A stretch of 37,858 nt of DNA from Acidovorax soli (GTDB lineage Bacteria; Pseudomonadota; Gammaproteobacteria; Burkholderiales; Burkholderiaceae_C). Shown one piece after another: positions 28,416 through 36,873 of this stretch. The notes under the pieces are model-generated. The model was not told the origin of the DNA and searched no databases. It worked only from the letters and a program-made list of their open reading frames with translations. Positions within the stretch are counted from its first letter, which is position 1; every line of letters starts with the position of its first letter. A program made the position numbers and the translations under genes. Location: contig NZ_FNQJ01000032.1 in NCBI RefSeq assembly GCF_900107605.1, positions 1 to 37,858 of the forward strand, in the 5' to 3' direction.

Positions 28416-28693
28416 ACGGCGAACAGGTCGTCTTCCTTCATTACCAGCAGCTCGTCGCCCTTGACCTTGACGGTCTGGCCCGAGTACTTGCCGAACAGAA
28501 CGCGGTCGCCGACCTTCACGTTCAGGGCGATCAGCTCGCCCTTGTCGTTCTTCTTGCCGGGGCCGACGGCCAGCACTTCACCTTGATCGGGCTTTTCAGC
28601 GGCGTTGTCGGGGATCACGATGCCGGAGGCGGTCGTGGTTTCGCTTTCGATACGCTTGACGATCACGCGATCGTGCAGGGGGCGAAGGTTCAT
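28403..28693 (-). CDS. groES: Co-chaperonin GroES (10 kDa)
   Basis: This 96-residue protein is a full-length Gro[16 protein letters not shown] at the start, then the mobile loop [20 protein letters not shown] and the conserved [12 protein letters not shown]. It caps the GroEL ring. The ATG at 28693 has an AGGAG site upstream; the frame continues further upstream but without family residues. It is first in the heat-shock operon. Its last codons form part of a large hairpin shared with the spacer. Confidence 0.99.
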   Translation of the reverse strand: MNLRPLHDRVIVKRIESETTTASGIVIPDNAAEKPDQGEVLAVGPGKKNDKGELIALNVKVGDRVLFGKYSGQTVKVKGDELLVMKEDDLFAVVEK

Positions 28694-28784
28694 TGCATTG
28701 CTCCTGTGGATTGACAATAAAAAGCCGGATGAGAAGGCGCCCGCACTGCGGACGCCGCCAAACTTCCTCGTGACAAGCACTTTG

Positions 28785-28811
28785 TTAGCACTCGTTTGAG
28801 GCGAGTGCTAA
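28785..28811. promoter_or_regulatory. CIRCE element (HrcA operator)
   Basis: TTAGCACTC-N9-GAGTGCTAA is present with both 9-bp arms perfect. It lies just downstream of the sigma-32-like promoter, 92 bp before the groES start, where HrcA binding would block transcription. Confidence 0.95.
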
Positions 28812-28839
28812 TGATAGGGGCATTTGTGGCCGTTTCAAG
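28811..28839 (-). promoter_or_regulatory. Sigma-32-like heat-shock promoter for groES-groEL
   Basis: On the minus strand CTTGAAA (28833-28839) is followed after 12 bp by CCCCTATCAT (28811-28820). These match the sigma-32 -35 and -10 patterns (CTTGAAA and CCCCATNT) closely. The -10 directly abuts the CIRCE operator. Confidence 0.75.
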
Positions 28840-29262
28840 ACGTCCCCTGGCGGATGGGGGGTTTTGGGGATGCGGAACGCCACTCTACTTTCGTGATTCC
28901 GCCATTCAACTTTAGATTCTGGCGGCACCGCTATCGTGGAGTTACTGAGCACGCGCTCTGACGGCGCTCTGCAGATGACCTAAAGTACTTCGTTAAGATA
29001 AAAGTGAGTGCGCACTAATAGACGGGATGGCCGCAACTGGTTGTTTCAACGGCAGCTCAAGGCTGATTGCTGACGGTGACCTAGCACGCCTGAATGTCGG
29101 TTGCCGCGGTCTCCTATCACTCGAGGATGCAAGGGTCGAACGACCGCTGCACCGCCGTCATCGGCCACTCAACACATGCCAGCCTGGCTCGCTTCGATAA
29201 CGACTCGTCGCGCCCGAAGTGATCGGCTGCGACGACCCGCAGCAGAAATTGAACACTTCAGC
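28840..29262. other. Intergenic stretch without a convincing gene
   Basis: Between the groES promoter and the end of mobB no open frame has a recognisable family or good start. The short plus-strand frames here run into the mobB antisense. Near 28870-28940, read on the minus strand, motifs like GAATGGCGGAATCAC and GAGTGGCGTTCCGC recur, which recalls the repeated ends of IS21-family elements. A perfect palindrome AGTGCGCACT lies near 29009. The stretch may be a decayed mobile-element junction; this is a weak inference. Confidence 0.4.
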
Positions 29263-29841
29263 TCAAACTTTCGCTGTTTGGCAGATCACGCGCGCTTCAG
29301 GTTCGGAAATTGCGGTTGCAAAATTTGTCTCCAAGAATTCAGCCACGGACCGGCCTTTCCTCAACACCAAGTCCGCTATCGCTTGGGTATCGGAGAGCTC
29401 CAGTTTGAACGTATCGGAAGGCAGTAGATGCAATGCGTCACTGGCGGTCGCGACAATACCCGGCCAGTTCCTGCCCAGCGGCGGCTTGTTTCCCGCGGCT
29501 CGCCAGACCTCCAGCTTCGGAAAATCGCCACTCTTGAAGCCTTCGAGCAGCACCACGTCACACGTTTGAAGACGTGCCAGCAGGTACTCCAGTGGTGGTT
29601 CAACGGCGCCGCGCAACTTGTGCATCAGTGCCCAGCGGTTGTGTCCCAGCAGCATGACCTCCATACACCCTGACTCCCGCAGGCGGTAGGAGTCTTTGCC
29701 GGGACGATCCACCTCTATGTCCTTGTGGCTGTGCTTGATCAGGGAGACCGTGAGCCCGCGGGAGCGAAGCTCGGGAATCAGCCTTTCGAGCAGGGTGGTT
29801 TTGCCCATGCCCGAGTGGCCTGTGATGCCGAAGATTTTCAT
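29263..29841 (-). CDS. mobB: Molybdopterin-guanine dinucleotide biosynthesis adaptor MobB
   Basis: This 192-residue protein begins MKIFGITGHSGMGKTTLLERL, with the P-loop GHSGMGKTT at residues 8-16, then SLIKHSHKDIEVDRPGKDS and LLEGFKSGDFPKLEVWR, all typical of MobB. MobB is a GTP-binding helper of MobA in attaching GMP to molybdopterin. The start at 29841 is set by the P-loop; the longer open frame upstream is antisense noise overlapping torA. It lies 74 bp downstream of the TorA-like gene, which needs the same cofactor, so cotranscription is sensible. The C-terminus is somewhat longer than the minimal family core. Confidence 0.9.
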   Translation of the reverse strand: MKIFGITGHSGMGKTTLLERLIPELRSRGLTVSLIKHSHKDIEVDRPGKDSYRLRESGCMEVMLLGHNRWALMHKLRGAVEPPLEYLLARLQTCDVVLLEGFKSGDFPKLEVWRAAGNKPPLGRNWPGIVATASDALHLLPSDTFKLELSDTQAIADLVLRKGRSVAEFLETNFATAISEPEARVICQTAKV

Positions 29842-29915
29842 GGTCTTGTGCTCGCTCCGTAAAACGGAAGTGCCGTCGTAGTGCCGACACTCCCGATGCA
29901 ACGCGCCGCGGTGCG

Positions 29916-32576
29916 TCAGGGCACGATGGCGTCCTTGGCGTTCTTCTCCAGGAAATCCAGCACCACCTTGCGCTGGAGATCGTCCAGGCCAGCGCGCGGG
30001 AACATGCTCTGCGTGATGCCGTGCCACTGGCTCTTGGTGAAGTCGCCCGGCTCGCGCGGTACGTGACACACTGTGCAGCGCTCGTAGAACAACTTCTCGC
30101 CCGGCAACATGGCACCCATGGTCGCGCCCTTGACGATGTTGGCGCGCTCGCTCAGCTTGAGTGCATCGACATCCAACTTGCTTTGCGCCGCCGTTTCGAT
30201 CGCTGGCGGCTCGTACGCGCGGTTGACCGACTCGGCGTCATCGCAGCGCTTGAGGTTGGCAATACAGGTGTTGGCGCTGGTGGCCTGGCTCAGGCCGCTC
30301 GATGCCACGCTGGTCGTGATGATGTTGATCGCACCGCTATTGCAGCGGCCCTTGGAATCGAGCTGGATCCAGTTGCCCTCTTCCAGGCTGACCACGCCCT
30401 TCATGATCTTTTTGGTGACCACCGCACCGGCAATTAGCGCGCCACGATCGTTGTACAGCTCGACCAGATCGCCGCTCTTGATGCCCTTGGCGGCGGCATC
30501 TTCGACACTGATGAGCACATGCTGGCGCCCCTTCACGTTCTGCTCCAGACGCACGTCGGCGTTGGCCATCTGCGAGTGCACCCGGTTGTAGGGGTGTGGA
30601 CTGACCACATGCACCTGCCCGGACTTGGCATTTCCCAGGAACTCCACCGGCTCCAGATACTTCGGAACTGGCGGACAGTCGGGCACGTTGAAACGCGCAA
30701 TCTCGGAGCAGAACAGCTCGATCTTGCCGGACTTGGTGTGCAGTGGGTTTTTCACCGGATCGGTATAGAAGTCGCCGTGGCGCACCCACTTGCGCATCTT
30801 CTCGGGCACGTCGATGCGCACGATACCGTCTTCCCAGAACTTGTCGAACGGTACCTTCTGGCCGGTCGCTGCGTACGAGGCCTTGAGAATGTCCATGACC
30901 GACTTACCTTCGGTGAAGCCGTACTCGACACCCATCAGGGCAGCCAGGCGGCGGAAGATCTCGAAGTCGTCCAGGCTCTCGCCGTAAGGCTTGATGACCT
31001 GACGCATCGCGTAGATCTTGTCGTTGCTGTAGGTGCCGCCGGTGCTCATGTCGTCGCGCTCAAGGGCCGAGGTGGCCGGCAGAACGATGTCGGCAAAGCG
31101 CGAGGAGGCACACCACCAGGGGTCCTGGCAAATCACCGTTTCGACCTGCTGATTCATCGCACGCAGCAACTCATTGGTGTTTTGCTGGTGCGACATGAAG
31201 TTGTTGCCAGCGGTATAGATCAGCTTGACCAGCGGATACTTGTGCGTCGCGCCGTCGCGGGTGTATTCCTTGCCTGGATTCATCAGCATTTCGCTGATGC
31301 GCGAGGCCGGGCAGCGCGCCTTGATCGGATTGCGACCCTGCGACAAGCCGACCGGCATGATGGCGTTGGACTGCGCCATGCCACCACCACCGTAATGCCA
31401 GCTGAAGCCCACGCCTTCGCCCGGCTTGCCTATCTTGCCAAGCATGGCTGCGAAGTTGATGATCGCCCAGTGTGTCATCTCTCCATGGTGTGCACGCTGC
31501 AGCGACCAGGCGCCAGCGAACTGTGTGCGCTTAGAGGCAAACAGCTCGGCGAGCTCGACGATCTTGGCGGCTGGAATGCCGGTGATCTTGGCGGCCCACT
31601 CGGGTGTCTTGGGCGGCGTGCCGTCACCGTCCTTGCCCAGCAGGTAGGCCAGGTACTTGTCGAAGCCAACGGTGTACTTGGCCAGGTAGGACTTGTCATG
31701 CTTGCCGGTGTTGTAGACGTGGTAGGCCATGGCCGAGAACAGCGCCACATCCGTGTTCGGAACGATCTTGACCCACTCGGAGCCAACTGCATCGTCGGTC
31801 GGCGTGTACTGCGGGTTGATCGACACAAACTTGACACCGCGCTCCTTGATCTTCATCCAGCGCGGGAGCATCTGGTGATCGGCGACCGTGAACTCGATAC
31901 GGTTGTTTTTGAACGGGTCGCAGCCGATCCAGACCATGACCTCGGTGTGCTCGGCCATCACTTCCCACGAAGTTTGGGGCGAGTACACCTCCATGTCGCC
32001 AATGATGTGCGGCAAGCTGACCTGAGAAGCGCCGCCAGAATAGTCGCCGGTGGTGACCGAATGACCACCAATCAGGCCGAACAGGCGGCCCTGCAGCACC
32101 TGCGGACGCAGCAGACCGGCGTGCGACCAGCCGCCGTAGGAAGCGCTGAACAGCGCCTCGTTGCCATGTTTTTCAGCCGTGCGCACGATGGCATCGGCCG
32201 TGAGCGCCAGCGCCTGTTCCCAGCTCACGCGCACAAAGGGCTCCTTGCCGCGCAGGTGAGGCTTGGTGTCGCCCGTGGGGTTGGCCAGATAGGATTTGCG
32301 CACCATCGGGTACTTCACACGGGTCTTGTGATAGACACGACCGATCAGGCCCTCCGTGAGCATGGTGGTCGGCGTGGCGTCCACGTCCTTGAGCGGCTGG
32401 ATGCCGACCAGAACGCCATTCTTCACCACGGCCTTAAACGGGCCCCAGTGGCTGGCACTGGGAATCACCTGGGTGTCGGCGGCAAACACTTCGTCAGCTG
32501 CGAACCAGGTCAGGCCGGTGGTAGTCACTGCCGAGGCAACCGATGCCTTCAAAAGGCCGCGTCGGGTCATGGTCAT
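29916..32576 (-). CDS. torA: TMAO reductase TorA-like molybdoenzyme fused to a C-terminal haem c domain
   Basis: This 886-residue protein is longer than E. coli TorA (about 848). A Tat signal (TRRGLLK, then a hydrophobic stretch to about residue 33) sends it folded to the periplasm. The molybdenum-ligating serine is probably Ser180 in TGDYSGGASQ, as in TorA/DmsA-type reductases, and no N-terminal Fe-S cysteine motif is seen. Residues about 825-886 form a small cytochrome c domain with CTVCH (834-838) and a likely axial Met858 (QSMFPR), resembling the C-terminal haem domain of TorC. An AAGGAG site precedes the ATG at 32576. TMAO is the likely substrate given torT/torS/torR nearby; DMSO or biotin sulfoxide cannot be excluded. 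Confidence 0.88.
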   Translation of the reverse strand: MTMTRRGLLKASVASAVTTTGLTWFAADEVFAADTQVIPSASHWGPFKAVVKNGVLVGIQPLKDVDATPTTMLTEGLIGRVYHKTRVKYPMVRKSYLANPTGDTKPHLRGKEPFVRVSWEQALALTADAIVRTAEKHGNEALFSASYGGWSHAGLLRPQVLQGRLFGLIGGHSVTTGDYSGGASQVSLPHIIGDMEVYSPQTSWEVMAEHTEVMVWIGCDPFKNNRIEFTVADHQMLPRWMKIKERGVKFVSINPQYTPTDDAVGSEWVKIVPNTDVALFSAMAYHVYNTGKHDKSYLAKYTVGFDKYLAYLLGKDGDGTPPKTPEWAAKITGIPAAKIVELAELFASKRTQFAGAWSLQRAHHGEMTHWAIINFAAMLGKIGKPGEGVGFSWHYGGGGMAQSNAIMPVGLSQGRNPIKARCPASRISEMLMNPGKEYTRDGATHKYPLVKLIYTAGNNFMSHQQNTNELLRAMNQQVETVICQDPWWCASSRFADIVLPATSALERDDMSTGGTYSNDKIYAMRQVIKPYGESLDDFEIFRRLAALMGVEYGFTEGKSVMDILKASYAATGQKVPFDKFWEDGIVRIDVPEKMRKWVRHGDFYTDPVKNPLHTKSGKIELFCSEIARFNVPDCPPVPKYLEPVEFLGNAKSGQVHVVSPHPYNRVHSQMANADVRLEQNVKGRQHVLISVEDAAAKGIKSGDLVELYNDRGALIAGAVVTKKIMKGVVSLEEGNWIQLDSKGRCNSGAINIITTSVASSGLSQATSANTCIANLKRCDDAESVNRAYEPPAIETAAQSKLDVDALKLSERANIVKGATMGAMLPGEKLFYERCTVCHVPREPGDFTKSQWHGITQSMFPRAGLDDLQRKVVLDFLEKNAKDAIVP

Positions 32577-32680
32577 GGTGGGTCTCCTTGCAAATAAAAC
32601 AAACCGATGGGGTATGTCCTGATGCTAGGAATCGCAGATCAATGGCGCGCTCGGATTTGTTGTGTTGTGCCGTGCCTTTA

Positions 32681-32693
32681 TTAACCGCGTTAA
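32681..32693. promoter_or_regulatory. Palindrome between torT and torA
   Basis: TTAACCGCGTTAA has perfect 5-bp arms around a 3-bp centre. It lies in the 128-bp gap upstream of torA, about 105 bp from its start. It could be a regulator site, for instance for the TorR-like protein, but it does not match the E. coli tor box. Confidence 0.35.
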
Positions 32694-32704
32694 CGGGCGA
32701 TGCG

Positions 32705-33799
32705 TCAGTTCGCCGCGTCGGGCCGGTGGTGGAACTGGGGCATTAGTAGGGGTGGCGGCAGCGACTCGTCGATGTTGATCTCGCCCAGATTGCCCAGCGC
32801 AACCGTGCGAATCACCGGGCCAAAGTGCCGGCGGGTCGGTCGCCGCTCCAGCAGATCGACCGCCAGGCCGATGGACATCCGGCCCTGCAGCACGGGTGCA
32901 TCGGTGGGGGCGGCGAGGATGCGGCCCCGCAGGATGCCCCGGTGCACCGCCGGTGTGAAGTAGGTCGAGACGATGCCGATGCGGTCCTGCAGGCCGCGTT
33001 CGCGCAGCACGCTGATGGCGGCCTCCGCCATCAGGGCATTGCCGGCCAAAAAGTCCAGGTCCTTGTGATCGTCGAGCACCTGTTGCAGCAGATTGCGCTG
33101 CACGGCCTTGCCGGTGTCGCCCCACGCGGTCGTGCGGATAACGACGCGGCTACCGGCGATGGCCTGGCGAAAGGCGCGGTCCACGCCTTCGCTGACACTG
33201 CGCGGCCCCGGGAACCAGGCCACTTGTACTGGAGGTCCGTCGCCCCGCGTCTGGCTGACCAGAAAGCGGCCAGCCGCCTGGCCCATGTCGTCCCAGTCCA
33301 CGCCTACCTTGCCCGAAATGCCGACGTCGTCGATGGCATTGACGGTGCCGATAACGGGCATGCGCGCTGTCAGCTGGCGCAGGTGCGGGGTCATGACATC
33401 ACGGGAGACCGCCCCGATGATCAGTGCGTTCACGCGACGGTCCGAGGCACAGTCCTGTATCTGTGCGCGCTGAACAGCCAATTGGGCATATCCGCCGGCC
33501 TCGGCAAATCGCACCTCCACGCGCAGGCGGCGCGCTTCCTCCACCATGCCGTAGTTGACTCCCAGCCAATACGCATCCTTGATATGCGGCACCACCACGC
33601 AGAGCACCCAGGACTGGCGGGCGGGCGCGGCCGGCGTGTACTCGGCCCGCACGGGCGCGGGCGCCATGAATGGCGGCTCCCAGCTCAGGATGGGTTGGGC
33701 CGCAACGGGTGCGACCACCACGGACCAGGCCATGCACAGACCCCACAAGGAAGCGGCGGCTTGTCGCAACGGATGAAGGGAAAGAAAGGCGGACGTCAT
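32705..33799 (-). CDS. torT: TorT-like periplasmic TMAO-sensing protein
   Basis: This 364-residue periplasmic protein is of the sugar-binding-protein-like family that presents TMAO to TorS. A signal peptide (to about residue 34, APVAAQ) is followed by a proline-rich linker and VVPHIKDAYWLGVNYGMVEEARR. The adjacent Tyr-Trp fits the TMAO-pocket residues of TorT. The ATG at 33799 is chosen over a TTG further upstream. It is divergent from the TorS-like gene and in the same orientation as torA, 128 bp upstream of it. Its function is inferred from family and locus. Confidence 0.87.
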   Translation of the reverse strand: MTSAFLSLHPLRQAAASLWGLCMAWSVVVAPVAAQPILSWEPPFMAPAPVRAEYTPAAPARQSWVLCVVVPHIKDAYWLGVNYGMVEEARRLRVEVRFAEAGGYAQLAVQRAQIQDCASDRRVNALIIGAVSRDVMTPHLRQLTARMPVIGTVNAIDDVGISGKVGVDWDDMGQAAGRFLVSQTRGDGPPVQVAWFPGPRSVSEGVDRAFRQAIAGSRVVIRTTAWGDTGKAVQRNLLQQVLDDHKDLDFLAGNALMAEAAISVLRERGLQDRIGIVSTYFTPAVHRGILRGRILAAPTDAPVLQGRMSIGLAVDLLERRPTRRHFGPVIRTVALGNLGEINIDESLPPPLLMPQFHHRPDAAN

Positions 33800-33879
33800 G
33801 CCCGCGGACTGTAATCCGGTTTCCGAATCAAAATAGCATGGCAAATGGCTTTGGTCGGTACTCGAACGTTGGACTGGAA

Positions 33880-36873
33880 ATGATGCTCCCCTGGATCAAG
33901 CGGCTCGACCGCCGGCTGGGCTTGATCGGCAAGATCGGGCTGGCGTTGGCCGTGGGCGCGCTGCTGACGGCGGCCGTGGCGGCCACGGCCTGGCTCAGCT
34001 TTAACCAGGTGGTCGGGCTGCAGCGCCGCATCATCGACAACACGGTGCCGGCACTGGAAGCGGTCGGTGCGGTGACCCAGCTCAACAACCGCACCCTGGC
34101 GCTGGTCGATCAGCTCCGGCTCGCGCAAACCGTCGATGAGGTCGATGCCTTTCAACGCCAGGGCGACGCGCAACTGGTCCAGGTGCGCAACCTGCTGGGG
34201 CGTCTGGAACAGCAGGACTTCGAGCCCCAGTTGGAACAGGCCCTGGCGGTGACGGTCCAGGAGATGCACACCAACCTCGGGTTGCAGGCCAGCAAGGCGC
34301 GGCAGTCACAGCAGGTGCAAGCCGAGATTCGCCAGGCCCAGCAGGCGCTGCACCGGGCCGTGGCCGAGCTGATGTTGCTGGCGGAGGCGCTGGCGGCGAA
34401 TGCCTCGACCTATTCCACAGCCACCGTGTCCAGGCTCTACCCCATGGTGGAGCGCGGCGCCAGCCGGGACGAAATCCTGGCGTCGCTGGATCGTCTGATC
34501 GAGGTGGACATCGACCGCATGGAGCGCATGTCTGAATTGCAGCTCGTGTGCTTTCGGCTCAAGACCACGCTCGATCGTGTGGAGGGTGACCTAACTCCAC
34601 CAGCCCTGGGGGGCTTGAACAGGGAGTTCGCCGCGGACCTGGCCATCCTGTCGCATCGACTGCAGGACTTCCGGGACCCGACCCGCAAAGCCACGGCGCA
34701 GCGGCATTTCGATGTGCTGAAGGCGGCGCTGGCGCCGCAGGGCCTGTTTTTCTTGCAGGCCAGGCGTCAGGCGCTCGGCGGCCAGTTGGCCGCTGAGCGG
34801 GACGCAGGGGCCGCACTGGCCCTGCGCCTGAACGAACAGGGCGCCGCACTGCTGCTGGCCAGTCAGCAGGCCATGGCACAGGTGGGCACAGGCTCGCGCA
34901 CCGCAATCGCCCGCGGAGCCGTGGGCTTTCTGGCCGTCGCCGGTGTCCTCACGCTGTCGTTGCTGGCCACGCTCTGGCTGATCCTGCGTTACGAGCTGCT
35001 GGGTCGGCTCAAGGGCATGGAAAGCGCCATGCGGGCCCTCATGGCTGGCGATCACAGCGTGGCAATCACCCATCCGGTGGCCCGCCACGATCCGCTGCTA
35101 CCGCTGGTGCAGGCGCTGGAACAGTTCCGGGAGCACGCGATCGAACGGCAACGCCTGGAGAATTCGCTGCGCCTGCACCAGCAGCAACTGGAACAGCAGG
35201 TGCAGGACCGCACCGCGGCACTCAGCCGCAGCAACGAACTTCTGGAGCGCGAAGTCGCGCTGCACGCGCAGGCACGGAGCGAGGCCGAGGAGGCAAACCG
35301 CGCGAAGAACGAATTTCTCGGCAGCCTCAGCCACGAGCTACGCACGCCACTCAGCGGTGTGAGCGGCAGCGCGCACCTGCTGCGCGACACCGCGCTGGAC
35401 GATCGTCAACGCGAGTACCTGCGGATGATCGAGTACGCCAACGGCACCCTGCTGGAAACCCTGGAGGACATGCTGGGCTTTTCCCGCCTGGAGGCCGGCA
35501 AGCTGGAAATCACGCGGGAGCCTTTCGCGGTACGGGATGTCATCGACGACATGCTGGCACTGCAGTCCGTCGCGGTGCGCAGCAAGGGCTTGGCACTTGT
35601 GCGTGATATCGCCGATGACGTGCCAGAGTGGCTCTTGGGCGATCGCCGCAAGCTCAACCAAATCCTGCTAAACACCATCGGCAATGCAATCAAGTTCACC
35701 GACGAAGGCGAAGTCACGGTGAAGGTGGTACGTGCAGCGGACAACCCGACGGGTGCGGTGCGTCTGCAGTTTCAGGTGCTCGACACCGGTATTGGCATTC
35801 CGACTGATCAGCAGGAGGCTGTTTTCAAACCGTTTGTCCAGGTGGAGGACACGGCGCATCGTCGGCACGGAGGGACCGGACTTGGCCTGGCCATCTGCCA
35901 ACGCTTGGTGGAACTGATGGCGGGGCGCCTGTGGCTCAAGAGCACGGTCGGTGAAGGTACGGAGGTCGGCTTCGAACTGCCGTTCGAGCCTGTTGCGGCG
36001 GGGACGTCACTGGCTCCACGGCCCGATATCGCCGATCCGATCCCCTCGCTGGATGTGCTGGTGGTCGAGGACGATGACATCAACCGCATCGTCTGCCAGC
36101 GTTACCTGGAAGCACTGGGCCATCGGGTGCGGCTGGCCGCCAGCGGCCCCACCGCCATCGATTTGCTGCGCCATGGGGGGCACACGGACTGCATGCTCAT
36201 GGACATCAGCCTGCCCGGCGATTCGGGGCTGGAAGTCGCCCAGACGCTGCGCACCCTCGACGGCGGCCGGTGGCGGGCACTGCCCATCCTGGGCATGTCC
36301 GCACATGTCACGCCTGACATCCTCGAACACCCGGCCGCTGCCAACATGGTGGGCTTTCTCAGCAAACCTTTCCAGCGCGGCGAGCTTGCGCGTGCACTGG
36401 CTCGGGCCCTGCAGGCCTCCTCATCCCCGACGGGTGCCTCAACATCCACCCCACTCATCAAGGACGTGGCAGCGGCAGGCGATGCACCAACGCTGGACGA
36501 GGCCTATCTCACACAGGAGCGCGAAGACCTCGGGCTCGATGTCCTGCGGCAGCTGCTGGGCCTGTTCCGCCAAATCTCCGAGGCGTCCGCAGCATCACTG
36601 CAGGATGCAGAACAGGCCGCCGACGCCGAACAGATTCGACGGACCGCCCACCAGCTGCGCAGCGCAGCGAGCAACCTGGGGCTTCTGCGTGTCATGCAGG
36701 CCTGCCGACGCCTGGAAGACGCGGTCGGTGAAGGAATGTTGACGACGGCGCAGCGTGTACTGCTGATCAGCCAGCTGCTGGAGGCCATTCCCGAGGGGAT
36801 CGAGGCGCTCGAACGCTGGCTCCCCCCCACCGGCGAAGGGCGTCAGGATGCGGCGTTGTCGGCCAGCAGGTAA
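33880..36873 (+). CDS. torS: TorS-like hybrid sensor histidine kinase
   Basis: This tripartite hybrid kinase of about 997 residues has a first membrane segment at about 18-40, a long helical periplasmic sensor domain to about 345, a second membrane segment at about 347-370, then HAMP and a coiled coil. The kinase core has His485 in SLSHELRTPLSG, NTIGNAIKFTD, DTGIGIP and GTGLGLAI. The receiver has Asp775 in LMDISLPGDSG and the Hpt domain has His924 in RTAHQLRSAASN. It should form the phosphorelay to the TorR-like protein. The start at 33880 is preferred because GGACTGGAA precedes it; 33838 is an alternative. Its 3' end overlaps the torR 3' end by 31 bp. Confidence 0.9.
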   Translation: MMLPWIKRLDRRLGLIGKIGLALAVGALLTAAVAATAWLSFNQVVGLQRRIIDNTVPALEAVGAVTQLNNRTLALVDQLRLAQTVDEVDAFQRQGDAQLVQVRNLLGRLEQQDFEPQLEQALAVTVQEMHTNLGLQASKARQSQQVQAEIRQAQQALHRAVAELMLLAEALAANASTYSTATVSRLYPMVERGASRDEILASLDRLIEVDIDRMERMSELQLVCFRLKTTLDRVEGDLTPPALGGLNREFAADLAILSHRLQDFRDPTRKATAQRHFDVLKAALAPQGLFFLQARRQALGGQLAAERDAGAALALRLNEQGAALLLASQQAMAQVGTGSRTAIARGAVGFLAVAGVLTLSLLATLWLILRYELLGRLKGMESAMRALMAGDHSVAITHPVARHDPLLPLVQALEQFREHAIERQRLENSLRLHQQQLEQQVQDRTAALSRSNELLEREVALHAQARSEAEEANRAKNEFLGSLSHELRTPLSGVSGSAHLLRDTALDDRQREYLRMIEYANGTLLETLEDMLGFSRLEAGKLEITREPFAVRDVIDDMLALQSVAVRSKGLALVRDIADDVPEWLLGDRRKLNQILLNTIGNAIKFTDEGEVTVKVVRAADNPTGAVRLQFQVLDTGIGIPTDQQEAVFKPFVQVEDTAHRRHGGTGLGLAICQRLVELMAGRLWLKSTVGEGTEVGFELPFEPVAAGTSLAPRPDIADPIPSLDVLVVEDDDINRIVCQRYLEALGHRVRLAASGPTAIDLLRHGGHTDCMLMDISLPGDSGLEVAQTLRTLDGGRWRALPILGMSAHVTPDILEHPAAANMVGFLSKPFQRGELARALARALQASSSPTGASTSTPLIKDVAAAGDAPTLDEAYLTQEREDLGLDVLRQLLGLFRQISEASAASLQDAEQAADAEQIRRTAHQLRSAASNLGLLRVMQACRRLEDAVGEGMLTTAQRVLLISQLLEAIPEGIEALERWLPPTGEGRQDAALSASR

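Noticed and set aside
28999..29030. AGTGCGCACT palindrome as an operator
   Set aside because: A 10-bp palindrome alone in a gene-free region, with no promoter or regulated gene in reach, is not enough to support a site.
32825..33814. Plus-strand frame of 329 residues opposite torT
   Set aside because: torT has a signal peptide and family motifs on the minus strand; the opposite frame has none.
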